Positions 7,369 through 15,679 of a stretch of DNA of 64,000 nt are shown piece after piece. The notes below the pieces were generated by a model, which saw only the letters and a program-made list of their open reading frames with translations, did no database searches and was not told where the DNA came from. This DNA is from JACCZX01 sp963807155 (GTDB lineage Bacteria > Pseudomonadota > Gammaproteobacteria > Burkholderiales > Burkholderiaceae_F): NCBI GenBank assembly GCA_963807155.1, contig CAWEAZ010000038.1, forward strand, positions 124,001-188,000. The letters run 5' to 3'. Every line of letters begins with the position of its first letter. Within the stretch, counting starts at the first letter, position 1. The position numbers were made by a program, and so were the translations under genes.

Positions 7369-9000
7369 ATGAGCGCCGTTCCACCCGCAATTACTCCCGG
7401 CGCGACGGGTCACGTCGCTGATCACGCACACGACCACGGTCACGATGCGGGTCACGATCACGCACCTTATGGTTGGCGTCGCTGGCTCTATGCGACCAAC
7501 CATAAGGACATCGGCACGATGTATCTGTGGTTTTCGTTCACGATGTTCCTCTTCGGCGGCATCCTGGCACTTGGCCTTCGCCTGGAGCTGTTTCAACCCG
7601 GATTGCAGTTCTGGCGGCCGGAGTTTTTCAATCAGTTGACGACGATGCACGGCCTCATCATGGTGTTTGGCGCGATCATGCCGGCGTTCGTGGGCTTCGC
7701 AAACTGGCAGGTTCCGATGATGGTCGGCGCGCCGGACATGGCGTTCGCGCGCATGAACAACTTCAGTTTCTGGTTGTTGCCGCCCGCGGCGCTATTGCTG
7801 GTGGCATCATTTTTCGTTCCCGGTGGGGCCACGGCGGCCGGCTGGACGCTGTACGCACCGCTGACGGTGCAGATGGGTCCGGGCATGGACCTCGCCATCT
7901 TTGCGCTGCACATCTTGGGTGCGAGCTCGATCATGGGCTCGATCAACATCATCACGACCATTCTCAACATGCGCGCTCCTGGCATGACGTTGATGAAGAT
8001 GCCGATGTTCGTATGGACGTGGCTGATTACGGCGTATCTGCTAATCGCAGTGATGCCGGTGCTTGCGGGCGCGATAACGATGACGTTGACCGACCGTCAC
8101 TTCGGTACCAGCTTCTTCAATGCGGCCGGCGGCGGCGATCCGGTGATGTTCCAGCACATTTTCTGGTTCTTCGGTCATCCCGAGGTTTACATCATGATTT
8201 TGCCGGGCTTCGGAATCATCTCGCAGGTGATTCCGGTGTTCGCTCGCAAGCCCCTGTTCGGCTACGCGTCCATGGTCTATGCGACGGCGTCGATTGCGAT
8301 CCTTTCGTTCATGGTGTGGGCGCATCACATGTTCACGACCGGCATGCCGGTCACAGGGCAACTGTTTTTCATGTACGCGACGATGTTGATTGCTGTGCCC
8401 ACGGGCGTGAAGGTGTTCAACTGGATCGCGACGATGTACCGGGGATCGATGACGTTCGAGACTCCGATGCTGTTTGCGATCGGCTTCATCTTCGTGTTCA
8501 CGATGGGCGGATTCACCGGGCTGATCCTCGCGCTCGCGCCGATCGACATCCAGGTGCAGGACACGTATTACGTCGTGGCGCACTTCCACTATGTGCTGGT
8601 CGCCGGGTCGCTGTTCTCACTGTTTGCAGGTGCGTACTACTGGCTGCCGAAGTGGACCGGCCATATGTACGACGAGAAGCTCGGAAAATGGCACTTCTGG
8701 CTGTCGATGATCTTCTTCAACGTGACGTTTTTTCCGATGCACTTTATGGGGCTCGCGGGCATGCCGCGGCGCTATGCTGACTACCCGATGCAGTTTGCGG
8801 ACTTCCATGCGATTGGAACGGTGGGCGCATTCGGTTTCGGCCTGGCGCAGTTGCTGTTTCTTTACGTGATCATCAAGTGCATTCGTGGCGGACCCAAGGC
8901 GGCTGCCGATCCGTGGCATTCGGTCGATGGGGGCCTCGAATGGACATTGCCGTCGCCGCCGCCGTTCCATACGTTTGAAACGCCACCGGTTGTGAAATGA
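7369..9000 (+). CDS. ctaD: Cytochrome c oxidase subunit I (aa3 type)
   Basis: Catalytic heme-copper subunit that reduces oxygen and pumps protons. The protein has 543 residues. Visible motifs are TNHKDIGTMYL at the first helix, WFFGHPEVYIMILPGFG with the CuB histidine-tyrosine pair, the CuB histidines in VWAHHMFTTG, and HFHYVLVAG with the heme ligands. The first 35 residues are unusually rich in His-Asp-His repeats. The ATG at 7369 is preceded by AGGAAA; it follows coxB by 28 bases. Confidence 0.97.
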   Translation: MSAVPPAITPGATGHVADHAHDHGHDAGHDHAPYGWRRWLYATNHKDIGTMYLWFSFTMFLFGGILALGLRLELFQPGLQFWRPEFFNQLTTMHGLIMVFGAIMPAFVGFANWQVPMMVGAPDMAFARMNNFSFWLLPPAALLLVASFFVPGGATAAGWTLYAPLTVQMGPGMDLAIFALHILGASSIMGSINIITTILNMRAPGMTLMKMPMFVWTWLITAYLLIAVMPVLAGAITMTLTDRHFGTSFFNAAGGGDPVMFQHIFWFFGHPEVYIMILPGFGIISQVIPVFARKPLFGYASMVYATASIAILSFMVWAHHMFTTGMPVTGQLFFMYATMLIAVPTGVKVFNWIATMYRGSMTFETPMLFAIGFIFVFTMGGFTGLILALAPIDIQVQDTYYVVAHFHYVLVAGSLFSLFAGAYYWLPKWTGHMYDEKLGKWHFWLSMIFFNVTFFPMHFMGLAGMPRRYADYPMQFADFHAIGTVGAFGFGLAQLLFLYVIIKCIRGGPKAAADPWHSVDGGLEWTLPSPPPFHTFETPPVVK

Positions 9001-9039
9001 CAAGATCAAGTTGCCGGACGCCAGCCGCGGCCGGCTTCC

Positions 9040-9135
9040 CTGAATAACAAACGTACGGCACTGGTCCTGCTTTCGATCGCGCTCGCATTCTTTGTCGGCA
9101 TCATCGCGAAGTACTGGCTGCTCAGCGCCGGATGA
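9040..9135 (+). CDS. Probable small cytochrome oxidase assembly protein
   Basis: A short frame between ctaD and ctaG encodes about 31 residues (NNKRTALVLLSIALAFFVG...KYWLLSAG), a single membrane helix after a basic start. Betaproteobacterial cox operons often carry such a helix protein at exactly this position. No ATG, GTG or TTG starts the frame properly. CTG at 9040 is the best visible choice, so the start is either unusual or damaged. The stop TGA at 9133-9135 nearly touches the ctaG ATG at 9137. Confidence 0.5.
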   Translation: MNNKRTALVLLSIALAFFVGIIAKYWLLSAG

Positions 9136-9136
9136 C

Positions 9137-9697
9137 ATGAAAGCCGAGCAACGCCTCCTTCGTATCGGCAACCGGACGACATTGCGCAAGTTGCTTGTCG
9201 TCTCCGTGCTGATGTTCGGTTTTGGGTGGGCGCTGGTACCGCTTTATAGAAAGATCTGCGAAGTCACCGGCATCAATGTCCTGACCTCGCGCAATGCGGA
9301 CGCTGAAGATGCTGCGCGCAATACTCAGGTGGATCGAACGCGCACGGTGATCGTTGAGTTCGATGCGAACAAGCAGGGCGCCTGGCGATTCAGGCCGCAT
9401 AAGAATTACGTCGAAGCGTACCCAGGTCAACTGGTGCAAGTTCAGTACGACCTCGTTAACCTGGATGATCGACCGATGGCCGGGCAAGCGATTCCCAGCT
9501 ACGCGCCGTTGCAGGCCGCTCAGTATGTGCAGAAGCTCGAGTGCTTTTGCTTTCAGCAACAAATTTTGGCGGCTGGCGAGACGCGCCAGTTCCCGGTGCT
9601 GTTTTTTATCGATCCAAAGCTTCCGGCGGATGTGAAGACGATTACGTTGTCGTACACGTTCTTCGAGGTCGCGGGCGCCGTTGCCGCCGTGAAATGA
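9137..9697 (+). CDS. ctaG: Cytochrome c oxidase assembly protein CtaG/Cox11
   Basis: Periplasmic copper chaperone that builds the CuB site of subunit I. The 186 residues contain one N-terminal membrane anchor (about 17-37, KLLVVSVLMFGFGWALVPLY), the KICEVTGINVL motif and the copper-binding cysteines in KLECFCFQQQ. The FFIDPKLP and LSYTFF elements near the C-terminus are typical of Cox11. It lies between ctaD and ctaE in the oxidase operon. Confidence 0.95.
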   Translation: MKAEQRLLRIGNRTTLRKLLVVSVLMFGFGWALVPLYRKICEVTGINVLTSRNADAEDAARNTQVDRTRTVIVEFDANKQGAWRFRPHKNYVEAYPGQLVQVQYDLVNLDDRPMAGQAIPSYAPLQAAQYVQKLECFCFQQQILAAGETRQFPVLFFIDPKLPADVKTITLSYTFFEVAGAVAAVK

Positions 9698-9707
9698 GGC
9701 CGCACTC

Positions 9708-9929
9708 ATGGATCGCGAGCCGGATCAAACACGCCCCGCACCGAGACGCGCGGGATTCGGCCAGACGGCGCGTGCCGTTTTGTGGTCGTTCTTCGGCGTG
9801 CGCCGCAAGTCCGATTACGAAAAAGATGCCGCCCAGCTTAATCCGGTGTACGTCATCGTCGCAGGCCTCGTGGCTGCGGCGCTGTTTGTTGGCTTGCTGA
9901 TTGTTGTCGTCAATTTAGTCGTGCGCTGA
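9708..9929 (+). CDS. DUF2970 single-helix protein
   Basis: A 73-residue protein with a basic cytosolic start, the family-typical AVLWSFFGVRRKSDYEKD motif and one C-terminal membrane helix (VYVIVAGLVAAALFVGLLIV). DUF2970 proteins occur in betaproteobacterial cox operons between ctaG and ctaE. The function is unknown; a small assembly or accessory role is inferred only from position. Confidence 0.85.
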   Translation: MDREPDQTRPAPRRAGFGQTARAVLWSFFGVRRKSDYEKDAAQLNPVYVIVAGLVAAALFVGLLIVVVNLVVR

Positions 9930-9949
9930 TCGAAAGAAGGAACGAACCA

Positions 9950-10834
9950 ATGGCTGACCCGCATAGCGCCACGCACACCCACGCGCCTGCGCATCGCCCG
10001 CTTTACTACGTGCCTGCGCCGTCGCAGTGGCCGGCGGTTGGCGGCGTCGCAATGATTTTTACGATGTTCGGCGCGGCCATGGTCGTCAACCACAATTCGC
10101 TCGGCTGGTTTTCGCTGGCGATCGGGCTCGCCACACTGGTTTACATGCTGATCGGCTGGTTTTCGATTGTGTCGCGCGAATCCGAGCACGGCGACTACAA
10201 CCGAAAGGTCGACGTCTCGTTCCGTTGGGGAATGAGCTGGTTCATCTTTTCGGAAGTGATGTTCTTCGCGTCGTTTTTCGGCGCGCTTTTCTATGCCCGC
10301 GTCATCAGCTTGCCGCTGCTGGGCGACTTCGATCACAAGCTGCTGTGGCCGGACTTCCTGGCCACGTGGCCGCATTCGGGGCCCGCGGGCACGATCGAGC
10401 CGTTCACTCGCCTCGGCCCATTTTGGCTGCCGACGATCAACACCGCCCTTCTTCTATCGTCGGGCGTGACGTTGACGATCGCGCACCATGCGCTGCGCGC
10501 CAATCACCGTCGCCAGGCGATCCTATGGCTCGCTATCACGATCGTGCTTGGGGTGACGTTCCTGGGCGTTCAGATATACGAGTATGGCCACGCGTATCGA
10601 GATCTGAACCTGAAACTGACTTCGGGCATTTTCGGATCGACGTTTTTCATGCTCACCGGCTTTCATGGCTTCCACGTCTTTCTGGGAGCACTGATGCTGT
10701 CGGTGGTTTTGCTACGTCTAATAAGCGGCCATTTCAAGCCGGATCAACATTTCGCGTTCGAGGGCGCCGCTTGGTACTGGCACTTCGTCGACGTGGTCTG
10801 GATCGGCTTGTACATCGTCGTCTACTGGCTGTAG
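9950..10834 (+). CDS. ctaE: Cytochrome c oxidase subunit III
   Basis: Core membrane subunit of the aa3 oxidase, 294 residues. Family marks are SEVMFFASFFGALFYAR, WLPTINTALLLSSG, GVTFLGVQIYEYGHA, MLTGFHGFHVFLGA and the closing WYWHFVDVVWIGLYIVVYWL. The N-terminus is His-rich (HSATHTHAPAHRP). It is the last gene of this part of the operon. Its TAG stop lies inside an inverted repeat shared with the convergent DUF2909 gene. Confidence 0.96.
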   Translation: MADPHSATHTHAPAHRPLYYVPAPSQWPAVGGVAMIFTMFGAAMVVNHNSLGWFSLAIGLATLVYMLIGWFSIVSRESEHGDYNRKVDVSFRWGMSWFIFSEVMFFASFFGALFYARVISLPLLGDFDHKLLWPDFLATWPHSGPAGTIEPFTRLGPFWLPTINTALLLSSGVTLTIAHHALRANHRRQAILWLAITIVLGVTFLGVQIYEYGHAYRDLNLKLTSGIFGSTFFMLTGFHGFHVFLGALMLSVVLLRLISGHFKPDQHFAFEGAAWYWHFVDVVWIGLYIVVYWL

Positions 10835-10866
10835 CTGCCGAGCGCGGCGCCGAACCGTGGCAGCTA
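10832..10866. terminator. Inverted repeat between convergent ctaE and DUF2909 genes
   Basis: Perfect eight-base arms, TAGCTGCC at 10832-10839 and GGCAGCTA at 10859-10866, enclose a GC-rich 19-base loop. Each arm contains the stop codon of one of the two convergent genes. There is no T-run, so at best it is a weak bidirectional terminator or an mRNA 3'-end stabiliser. Confidence 0.4.
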
Positions 10867-11061
10867 ATAGCTGCGCGGTTCGATCCAGCCCATCCAGTAG
10901 CTAAACAGAATGAACAGGAATAGCGCGATCGAAATGCCGACGCGGACCGTCAGCGCATTTACGGTGCGATTGGTCGTGCCCTTATCGCGCATCAGATAAA
11001 ACAATGCGGACCCAAGCGAAAACAGAATGCCGATTAGGGCGATGACGATAACGATTCGCAT
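10864..11061 (-). CDS. Twin-transmembrane protein (DUF2909)
   Basis: A 65-residue protein with two membrane helices (VIVIALIGILFSLGSALFYL and ISIALFLFILFSYWMGWI) joined by a loop containing RDKGTTNRTVNALTVRV. This matches the DUF2909 twin-helix proteins found in betaproteobacterial oxidase loci. It runs opposite to its neighbours, between ctaE and SURF1, and starts 28 bases from the divergent SURF1 start. The function is unknown. Confidence 0.85.
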   Translation of the reverse strand: MRIVIVIALIGILFSLGSALFYLMRDKGTTNRTVNALTVRVGISIALFLFILFSYWMGWIEPRSY

Positions 11062-11089
11062 CTAGCCGGGAATTATTGCATCCACGTCG

Positions 11090-11819
11090 ATGCCGCGTTC
11101 GAAGCTGATTTTCGCCTGGATCGCCGCGGCGATCGGCGTTGCGGCAGCAATCTCTCTGGGCAATTGGCAAACGCGCCGTGGCGATGCAAAACTACTAATG
11201 CAGGCGCAAGCCGACGCAGCCGAGCGCGCTGCGCCGCTCGAAATCGCCGCAACACGCTCATCGATCGAAAGCGTGGCTGCGGGTTTGCCGCGCAAGGTTC
11301 GCGTGACTGGGGTGTTCGATTCGACCGGCACGATCTTCCTCGACAATCGGATGCTGGGCGGCGTCGCCGGCTATTACGTCATCACACCGCTGATCATCGG
11401 TCATGGATTGCCGGCAGTGCTGATTGAGCGCGGTTGGAAGGCGCGCAGTCCGGGTGGGGGCCCGAGCACGGCGGCGGCACCCCCAATGGGGCAAGTGACC
11501 GTCGAAGGACATGGCCGTAGCTCGGCCATCGACACTGCTCGAACTGGGCAGCGCGCCGAAGCGTGAAGTGCCCGGTATCTGGCAGAACCTCGACTACGAC
11601 GCGTATGAAAAGGCGACAAAGCGCAGCGTTGCGCGCTTCGTTGTTCGTCAAGCGGTCGCCGCGCGCACCGATCCGGCCGACGACTTGCGGCACGAATGGC
11701 CACAGCCTGCAAGCGGTGTCGACAGACATCGTGGGTATGCGTTTCAGTGGTATGCGTTGGCGGCACTGATCTCCGCACTCGCCGGTTACTTCGGCTGGAA
11801 AGCGTGGCGTGGGCGATGA
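11090..11819 (+). CDS. SURF1-family oxidase assembly protein, frameshifted
   Basis: SURF1 helps insert heme a during oxidase assembly. The N-terminal frame gives the first membrane helix, the GNWQTRRGDAK motif and LIERGW. The rest (LLELGSAPKREVPGIWQNLD, and RHEWPQP before a second helix WYALAALISALAGYFGW) lies in the next frame. The switch is near 11506-11520. Skipping one base there restores a protein of about 242 residues; the span is 3n+1 bases. As read, the product stops at 11566. The last codon overlaps the next ATG. A sequence error is likely, because the rest of the oxidase locus is intact. Confidence 0.85.
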
Positions 11820-12437
11820 AACGCTGGCGACGCTATCTTACCGCTGTACGTTCTAGTGGCGATTACGATCGTGCCGATCGCGATCGCGTATATCTCCTAT
11901 TACTTCGCGCCGCCCGCAGGCCGCACCAATTACGGAACTTTGTTGCAGCCACAGCGGCCGGTACCTGATTTGGCGCTGGCGAATCTTGACGGCAGCCGCT
12001 TCGACTTGCGTCAGCTGCGTGGCAGCTGGGTACTAGTGATGGCGGACGGCGCACAGTGCGACAAGCCCTGTGCCAACAAACTACTGATGATGCGCCAACA
12101 ACGCACTATGTCCGGCAAGGATCGGGACCGCATCGAACGCGTTTGGCTGGTGACCGACCAGGAACCGCTACCGATCATGCTGATGCGCGAATACGAAGGC
12201 ACGCATTTCGTCCGTGCGCCACTGGAGCCGCTGCGTGATTTTCTGGTGTTGCCTGATGATGCTGGCGCTCAGCTGAAAGACCATATCTGGGTGATCGATC
12301 CGCGCGGCAACTTGATGCTGCGGTGGCCGAAGGATCCGGAGATAAATGGCGTCAAGCGCGATATCGCCAAGCTGTTGAAGGCTTCCGCGGGTTGGATACG
12401 CATCGATCGGCAGCCCGCGCAGCCGGGGGCGCAATGA
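11816..12437 (+). CDS. Thioredoxin-fold-like membrane protein of the cox locus, frameshifted near its start
   Basis: The main frame encodes a membrane helix (VAITIVPIAIAYISYYFA), RTNYGTLL and a SCO/thioredoxin-like domain with GSWVLVMADGAQCDKPCANKL and HIWVIDPRGNLMLRWP. Proteins like this sit between SURF1 and ctaA in many betaproteobacteria and are usually annotated as hypothetical or cytochrome oxidase assembly protein. The natural ATG at 11816 (MKRWRRYL) overlaps the SURF1 stop but is one base out of phase with the domain. Removing one base near 11838-11843 joins them. Without that, only a GTG at 11856 could start the frame. Confidence 0.75.
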
Positions 12438-13000
12438 CCGGCGGCTCTTTCCTGTTACTTGGGATCATCGGCATCGCCATCGCGGCTGTGCCGCTTGTTT
12501 ATGTATGGCGCTCGCGTGACGCGCAAAAGTTTCGGAAGCTCGCGTGGGTCACGGCATTTCTGACGCTCGATCTGATCATGGTCGGCAGCTTCACCCGCTT
12601 GACGGACTCCGGGCTCGGGTGTCCCGATTGGCCGGGCTGCTATGGCCAGTCGAACCCGTGGTCCGCTGGCGATCAGATTCGTCAAGCGCAAATTGCGCTG
12701 CCGACAGGCCCGGTGACTGCGAGCAAGGCCTGGATCGAGATGGCACATCGCTACTTTGCGCTCGCCGTCGGAGTGCTGATCATCGTGCTAACGGTCCAGG
12801 CATGGCGGCGAGCAAGAAGGGAAGGTACTTCGCCGTGGTGGACGAGTGCAGCGCTGATCTGGGTCTGCGTGCAAGGCCTATTCGGTGCGCTCACAGTGAC
12901 GATGAAACTGCAGCCGGCCATCGTGACGCTGCACCTATTGGGCGGAATGGGCCTGTTGGCGATCTTGACTTGGATCGCGCTACGTGAGGCGCCCGCCTGA
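12434..13000 (+). CDS. ctaA: Heme A synthase, N-terminal half (in-frame TGA)
   Basis: CtaA oxidises heme O to heme A for the aa3 oxidase. This 188-residue part carries four membrane helices with the first heme-ligand histidines in MAHRYFALAVG and LHLLGGMGLLAIL. The TRLTDSGLGCPDWPGCYG loop is diagnostic. The frame then meets TGA at 12998-13000 and stays open on the other side in the same phase. ATG overlaps the stop of the previous gene. Substitution of one base (for example CGA to TGA) would explain the break. A natural split is also conceivable, because it falls exactly between the two halves. Confidence 0.85.
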   Translation: MTGGSFLLLGIIGIAIAAVPLVYVWRSRDAQKFRKLAWVTAFLTLDLIMVGSFTRLTDSGLGCPDWPGCYGQSNPWSAGDQIRQAQIALPTGPVTASKAWIEMAHRYFALAVGVLIIVLTVQAWRRARREGTSPWWTSAALIWVCVQGLFGALTVTMKLQPAIVTLHLLGGMGLLAILTWIALREAPA

Positions 13001-13009
13001 AAGCCGATC

Positions 13010-13525
13010 GTGGCGCCGCGCACGCACCTCGCGGCAATCGCAGCGCTTGCCGTGGTGTTCGTTCAAATAGGTCTGGGCGGTTGGGTCAGCAGTAATTACG
13101 CTGTGATGGCCTGTCCGGATTTTCCGTTATGCCAAGGCGAGCTCTTGCCGCCGATGGATTTTTCAACTGGCTTCACGTGGTGGCGCCGTCTCGGCCAGAC
13201 GCGCGACGGAGAACTGATCGCAGTCCAGGCATTGGTGGCAATTCACTGGGCGCATCGGATGTTTGCGATGCTCGTCGTAGCGGTGGTTGGCACACTTATC
13301 TGGCAACTGTGGCGGTCTGGGTTGTTGCGTCTGGCGCAGGGACTGGCCGGTCTATTGCTACTGCAGCTACTCACGGGGTTATCGAATGTGGTGCTTCAGT
13401 GGCCGCTGCTGCTCGCCGTGCTACACAGCGGTGGCGCCGCATTGCTCGTTGCCTTGATCGTAGTCGCGTTGCATCGGACTTCGGCAAGGTCGCTAAACTT
13501 ACGCGCCGTACAGGTATCTGCATGA
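13010..13525 (+). CDS. ctaA: Heme A synthase, C-terminal half
   Basis: Second four-helix half of CtaA, 171 residues if GTG 13010 is used, nine bases after the TGA that ends the first half and in the same frame. It contains GLGGWVSSNYAVMACPDFPLC with the conserved cysteine-bearing loop, HWAHRM with a heme-ligand histidine and LLAVLHSGGAALLVALI with another. No convincing ribosome binding site precedes the GTG. The stop overlaps the ctaB ATG (ATGA). It is either the continuation of one damaged gene or the second subunit of a split enzyme. Confidence 0.8.
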   Translation: MAPRTHLAAIAALAVVFVQIGLGGWVSSNYAVMACPDFPLCQGELLPPMDFSTGFTWWRRLGQTRDGELIAVQALVAIHWAHRMFAMLVVAVVGTLIWQLWRSGLLRLAQGLAGLLLLQLLTGLSNVVLQWPLLLAVLHSGGAALLVALIVVALHRTSARSLNLRAVQVSA

Positions 13526-14427
13526 CTGCCCAGACCACTACCAATACTCAGCCGGCCGACCGCAGCGCGCTGCACCTGCTTGCTCAGTATTGGGCGCTTA
13601 CCAAGCCGCGCGTCACGCAGCTCGCGATTTTCTGTGCCGTCATTGGCATGTTTCTGTCGACGTCGGAGCTGCCGCCGTGGCGCGTGGTCGTGATAGCCAC
13701 ACTAGGAATTTGGTTACTCGCGGGCGCGGCGTTCGCGGTCAATTCACTGATCGAAAAGCACATCGACGGAAAAATGGCGCGCACACGGATGCGCCCGCTC
13801 CCGCGTGGAGAGCTTTCGCCGTGGCAGGCGATCGTGTTCTCCGGCCTGTTGGGCGGTGTCGGTATGTGGCTGCTCGGCAATTTCGTAAACCCGCTAACGA
13901 TGTGGCTGACGTTCGCCACATTCGTCGGCTACGCGGTCGTGTACACGGTGCTATTGAAACCGTACACACCGCAGAACATTGTCATTGGCGGCATGAGCGG
14001 CGCCATGCCCCCGGTGCTCGGCTGGGCGGCAATCACCAACAGCGCGCCGGCTGAAGCGTGGCTGCTGGCGTTGATCATTTTCGTATGGACACCGCCGCAC
14101 TTCTGGGCGCTGGCGCTGTATCGCCTCGAGGACTATCGCAAGGCGGGCCTGCCGATGCTGCCAGTCACTCATGGAGTGGCGCTGACGCGGTTGCACATAC
14201 TGATGTACACGTTGATATTGGTTGCGGTCACCACACTGCCGTTCGTGATTCGAATGGCCGGCTTGCTATACCTGACTGCGGCGCTTGCACTCGGCGCGAT
14301 TTTCGTCGGCTACGCGTGGAGACTGCATCGAAGCTATAGCGACAAACTGGCGCGCGCGACGTTCAGCTATTCGATTGTTTACTTGGCCGCTTTGTTTGCC
14401 GCGCTGTTGTTCGACAAATTCATATGA
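13522..14427 (+). CDS. ctaB: Protoheme IX farnesyltransferase (heme O synthase)
   Basis: Polytopic membrane prenyltransferase that attaches farnesyl to heme B, supplying CtaA. The protein has 301 residues. Motifs are YWALTKPRVTQL, the Asp-rich prenyl-binding region NSLIEKHIDGKMARTRMRPLP, GAMPPVLGWAAI and WTPPHFWALALYR. ATG overlaps the ctaA stop, implying coupled translation. It completes the heme A pathway next to the oxidase genes that use its product. Confidence 0.96.
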   Translation: MTAQTTTNTQPADRSALHLLAQYWALTKPRVTQLAIFCAVIGMFLSTSELPPWRVVVIATLGIWLLAGAAFAVNSLIEKHIDGKMARTRMRPLPRGELSPWQAIVFSGLLGGVGMWLLGNFVNPLTMWLTFATFVGYAVVYTVLLKPYTPQNIVIGGMSGAMPPVLGWAAITNSAPAEAWLLALIIFVWTPPHFWALALYRLEDYRKAGLPMLPVTHGVALTRLHILMYTLILVAVTTLPFVIRMAGLLYLTAALALGAIFVGYAWRLHRSYSDKLARATFSYSIVYLAALFAALLFDKFI

Positions 14428-14439
14428 CTGTTCAGCGAA

Positions 14440-14458
14440 GCCGGTGCTTCGCACCGGC
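14440..14458 (+). promoter_or_regulatory. Hairpin just upstream of sco
   Basis: Perfect eight-base stem GCCGGTGC (14440-14447) and GCACCGGC (14451-14458) with a TTC loop. It ends five bases before the sco ATG, where a ribosome binding site should be. There is no T-run, so it is not a standard terminator. It could limit sco translation or protect the processed mRNA. Confidence 0.4.
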
Positions 14459-14463
14459 AACGA

Positions 14464-15033
14464 ATGTTGAGAATCTTCCTTGTTGTGCTGTTGCTGGTAA
14501 GTGGCTGCGGCGGCGGCGCGCAAAAATTCAATAGCGTTGACATTACCGGTGCGAATTACGCGCGGGACTTTGCGCTGACCGATCACACCGGCGCCAAGCG
14601 CACGCTGGCCGACTATCGCGGCAAGGTCGTTGCGGTTTTCTTCGGCTTCACGCAGTGTCCCGACGTCTGCCCGACAACGCTCAGCGACCTGGCGCAGGTC
14701 AAAAAGCGGTTGGGTAAGGATGGAGAGCAACTACAGGTGATATTTATTACCGTCGATCCCGAGCGCGATTCACAAGCGGTGCTGCAGCGATATGTACCCG
14801 GCTTTGATCCGAGTTTTGTCGCACTTTACGGATCCCCCGAGCAGACGGCCGCCACAGCGAAAGAATTCAAGGTGTTTTATCAAAAGGTTGCCGGTAAGAC
14901 GGCTACCTCGTATTCGATCGACCACACTGCGGGTACTTACGTGTTCGATCGCGAAGGCCGGGTGCGGTTGTTCGTCAAACATGGCGAGGGCGTTGAGCCG
15001 ATGGTGGCGGATCTGAAACGGCTTTTGAGCTAG
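14464..15033 (+). CDS. SCO1/SenC-family copper chaperone (lipoprotein)
   Basis: Delivers copper to, or reduces, the CuA site of subunit II in the periplasm. The 189 residues start with a lipoprotein signal (LLLVSGCG lipobox). The copper ligands are the CPDVCP cysteines in GFTQCPDVCPTTL and the histidine in SYSIDHTAGTYV. It is the last gene of the oxidase assembly run and overlaps by four bases the end of the convergent gene. Confidence 0.93.
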   Translation: MLRIFLVVLLLVSGCGGGAQKFNSVDITGANYARDFALTDHTGAKRTLADYRGKVVAVFFGFTQCPDVCPTTLSDLAQVKKRLGKDGEQLQVIFITVDPERDSQAVLQRYVPGFDPSFVALYGSPEQTAATAKEFKVFYQKVAGKTATSYSIDHTAGTYVFDREGRVRLFVKHGEGVEPMVADLKRLLS

Positions 15034-15663
15034 TCGAATGACTCGATAGCTCCTGATGTGGCGTTGATACGAGTACGGCTCGAAATCACGGGCCCGCTCG
15101 CGCTTTCTTCAATATCGAAAGCGTCTGCCGTCGTCGGGGTGATGTCGAGTTCAAATCCCACGAAGACGCTCGCTTCGGCATTCAGGTAGTCATTTGCGGC
15201 ATACGTGTTGCATCCGGGCGCTAGCACTCCGTGTACCTCGAACGGATCAAAGACCACAACGCTCGTAGCTGTTACGGCTAGTCGCAACGCAGCGCGTGGA
15301 AAGACGAGCTGCATCGGCGGGCCTTCAATGCACCAGACGCCAAAGAGCCGCGCATCGTAGTGCGCGTCGTTGTGAAAAAACGCGCCGCGGCAGTAGTACC
15401 ACTCGAAATCCAGTCCGCAAAGCAGCACCCAGGCGCGTCCCCAGAGCTTCGGCAAGCGTCCGATGCACGGCAGGGTCCCGCCAGGAACCACCCGCGTGCA
15501 CTTTGCCCACCGCGCCGGGGCTATACGCGATTTCGCGCGCACGCTTCTGCAGCGTTGGATCAGGAACGCACGCGCCAACCGCGACGGCTCTCGCGATCGA
15601 GCGCACAACTCCATTGGCACTCAGGCAACTGGAAACCGGCGCCGCGTGAGAGATCCATTGCAT
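15030..15663 (-). CDS. Unidentified protein with HxD...H pattern, frameshifted
   Basis: I do not recognise this gene. The first frame (from ATG 15663) gives ACVPDPTLQKRAREIAYSPG and GGSWRDPAVHRTLAEALG. The second frame continues with LLCGLDFEWYYCRGAFFHND, AHYDARLFGVWCIEGPP and DPFEVHGVLAPG. The switch lies in a CCCC run at 15439-15442, and dropping one base joins ALG to RAWVLLCGLDFEWYY. The restored protein has about 210 residues. The spaced FHNDAHYDA and EVHGVL resemble the metal facial triad of cupin or 2-oxoglutarate dioxygenase folds, but that is only a suggestion. Confidence 0.6.
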
Positions 15664-15679
15664 AGCTGTCTAGAACACT

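Noticed and set aside
7527..8780. 417-codon plus-strand frame inside ctaD
   Set aside because: Same-strand shadow in another frame of the well-conserved ctaD; no start context and no family features.
12998..13000. TGA in ctaA as selenocysteine or a reassigned Trp codon
   Set aside because: TGA ends many other genes in the window, so it is not reassigned. The position is a linker with no expected selenocysteine, and I see no SECIS-like hairpin just downstream.
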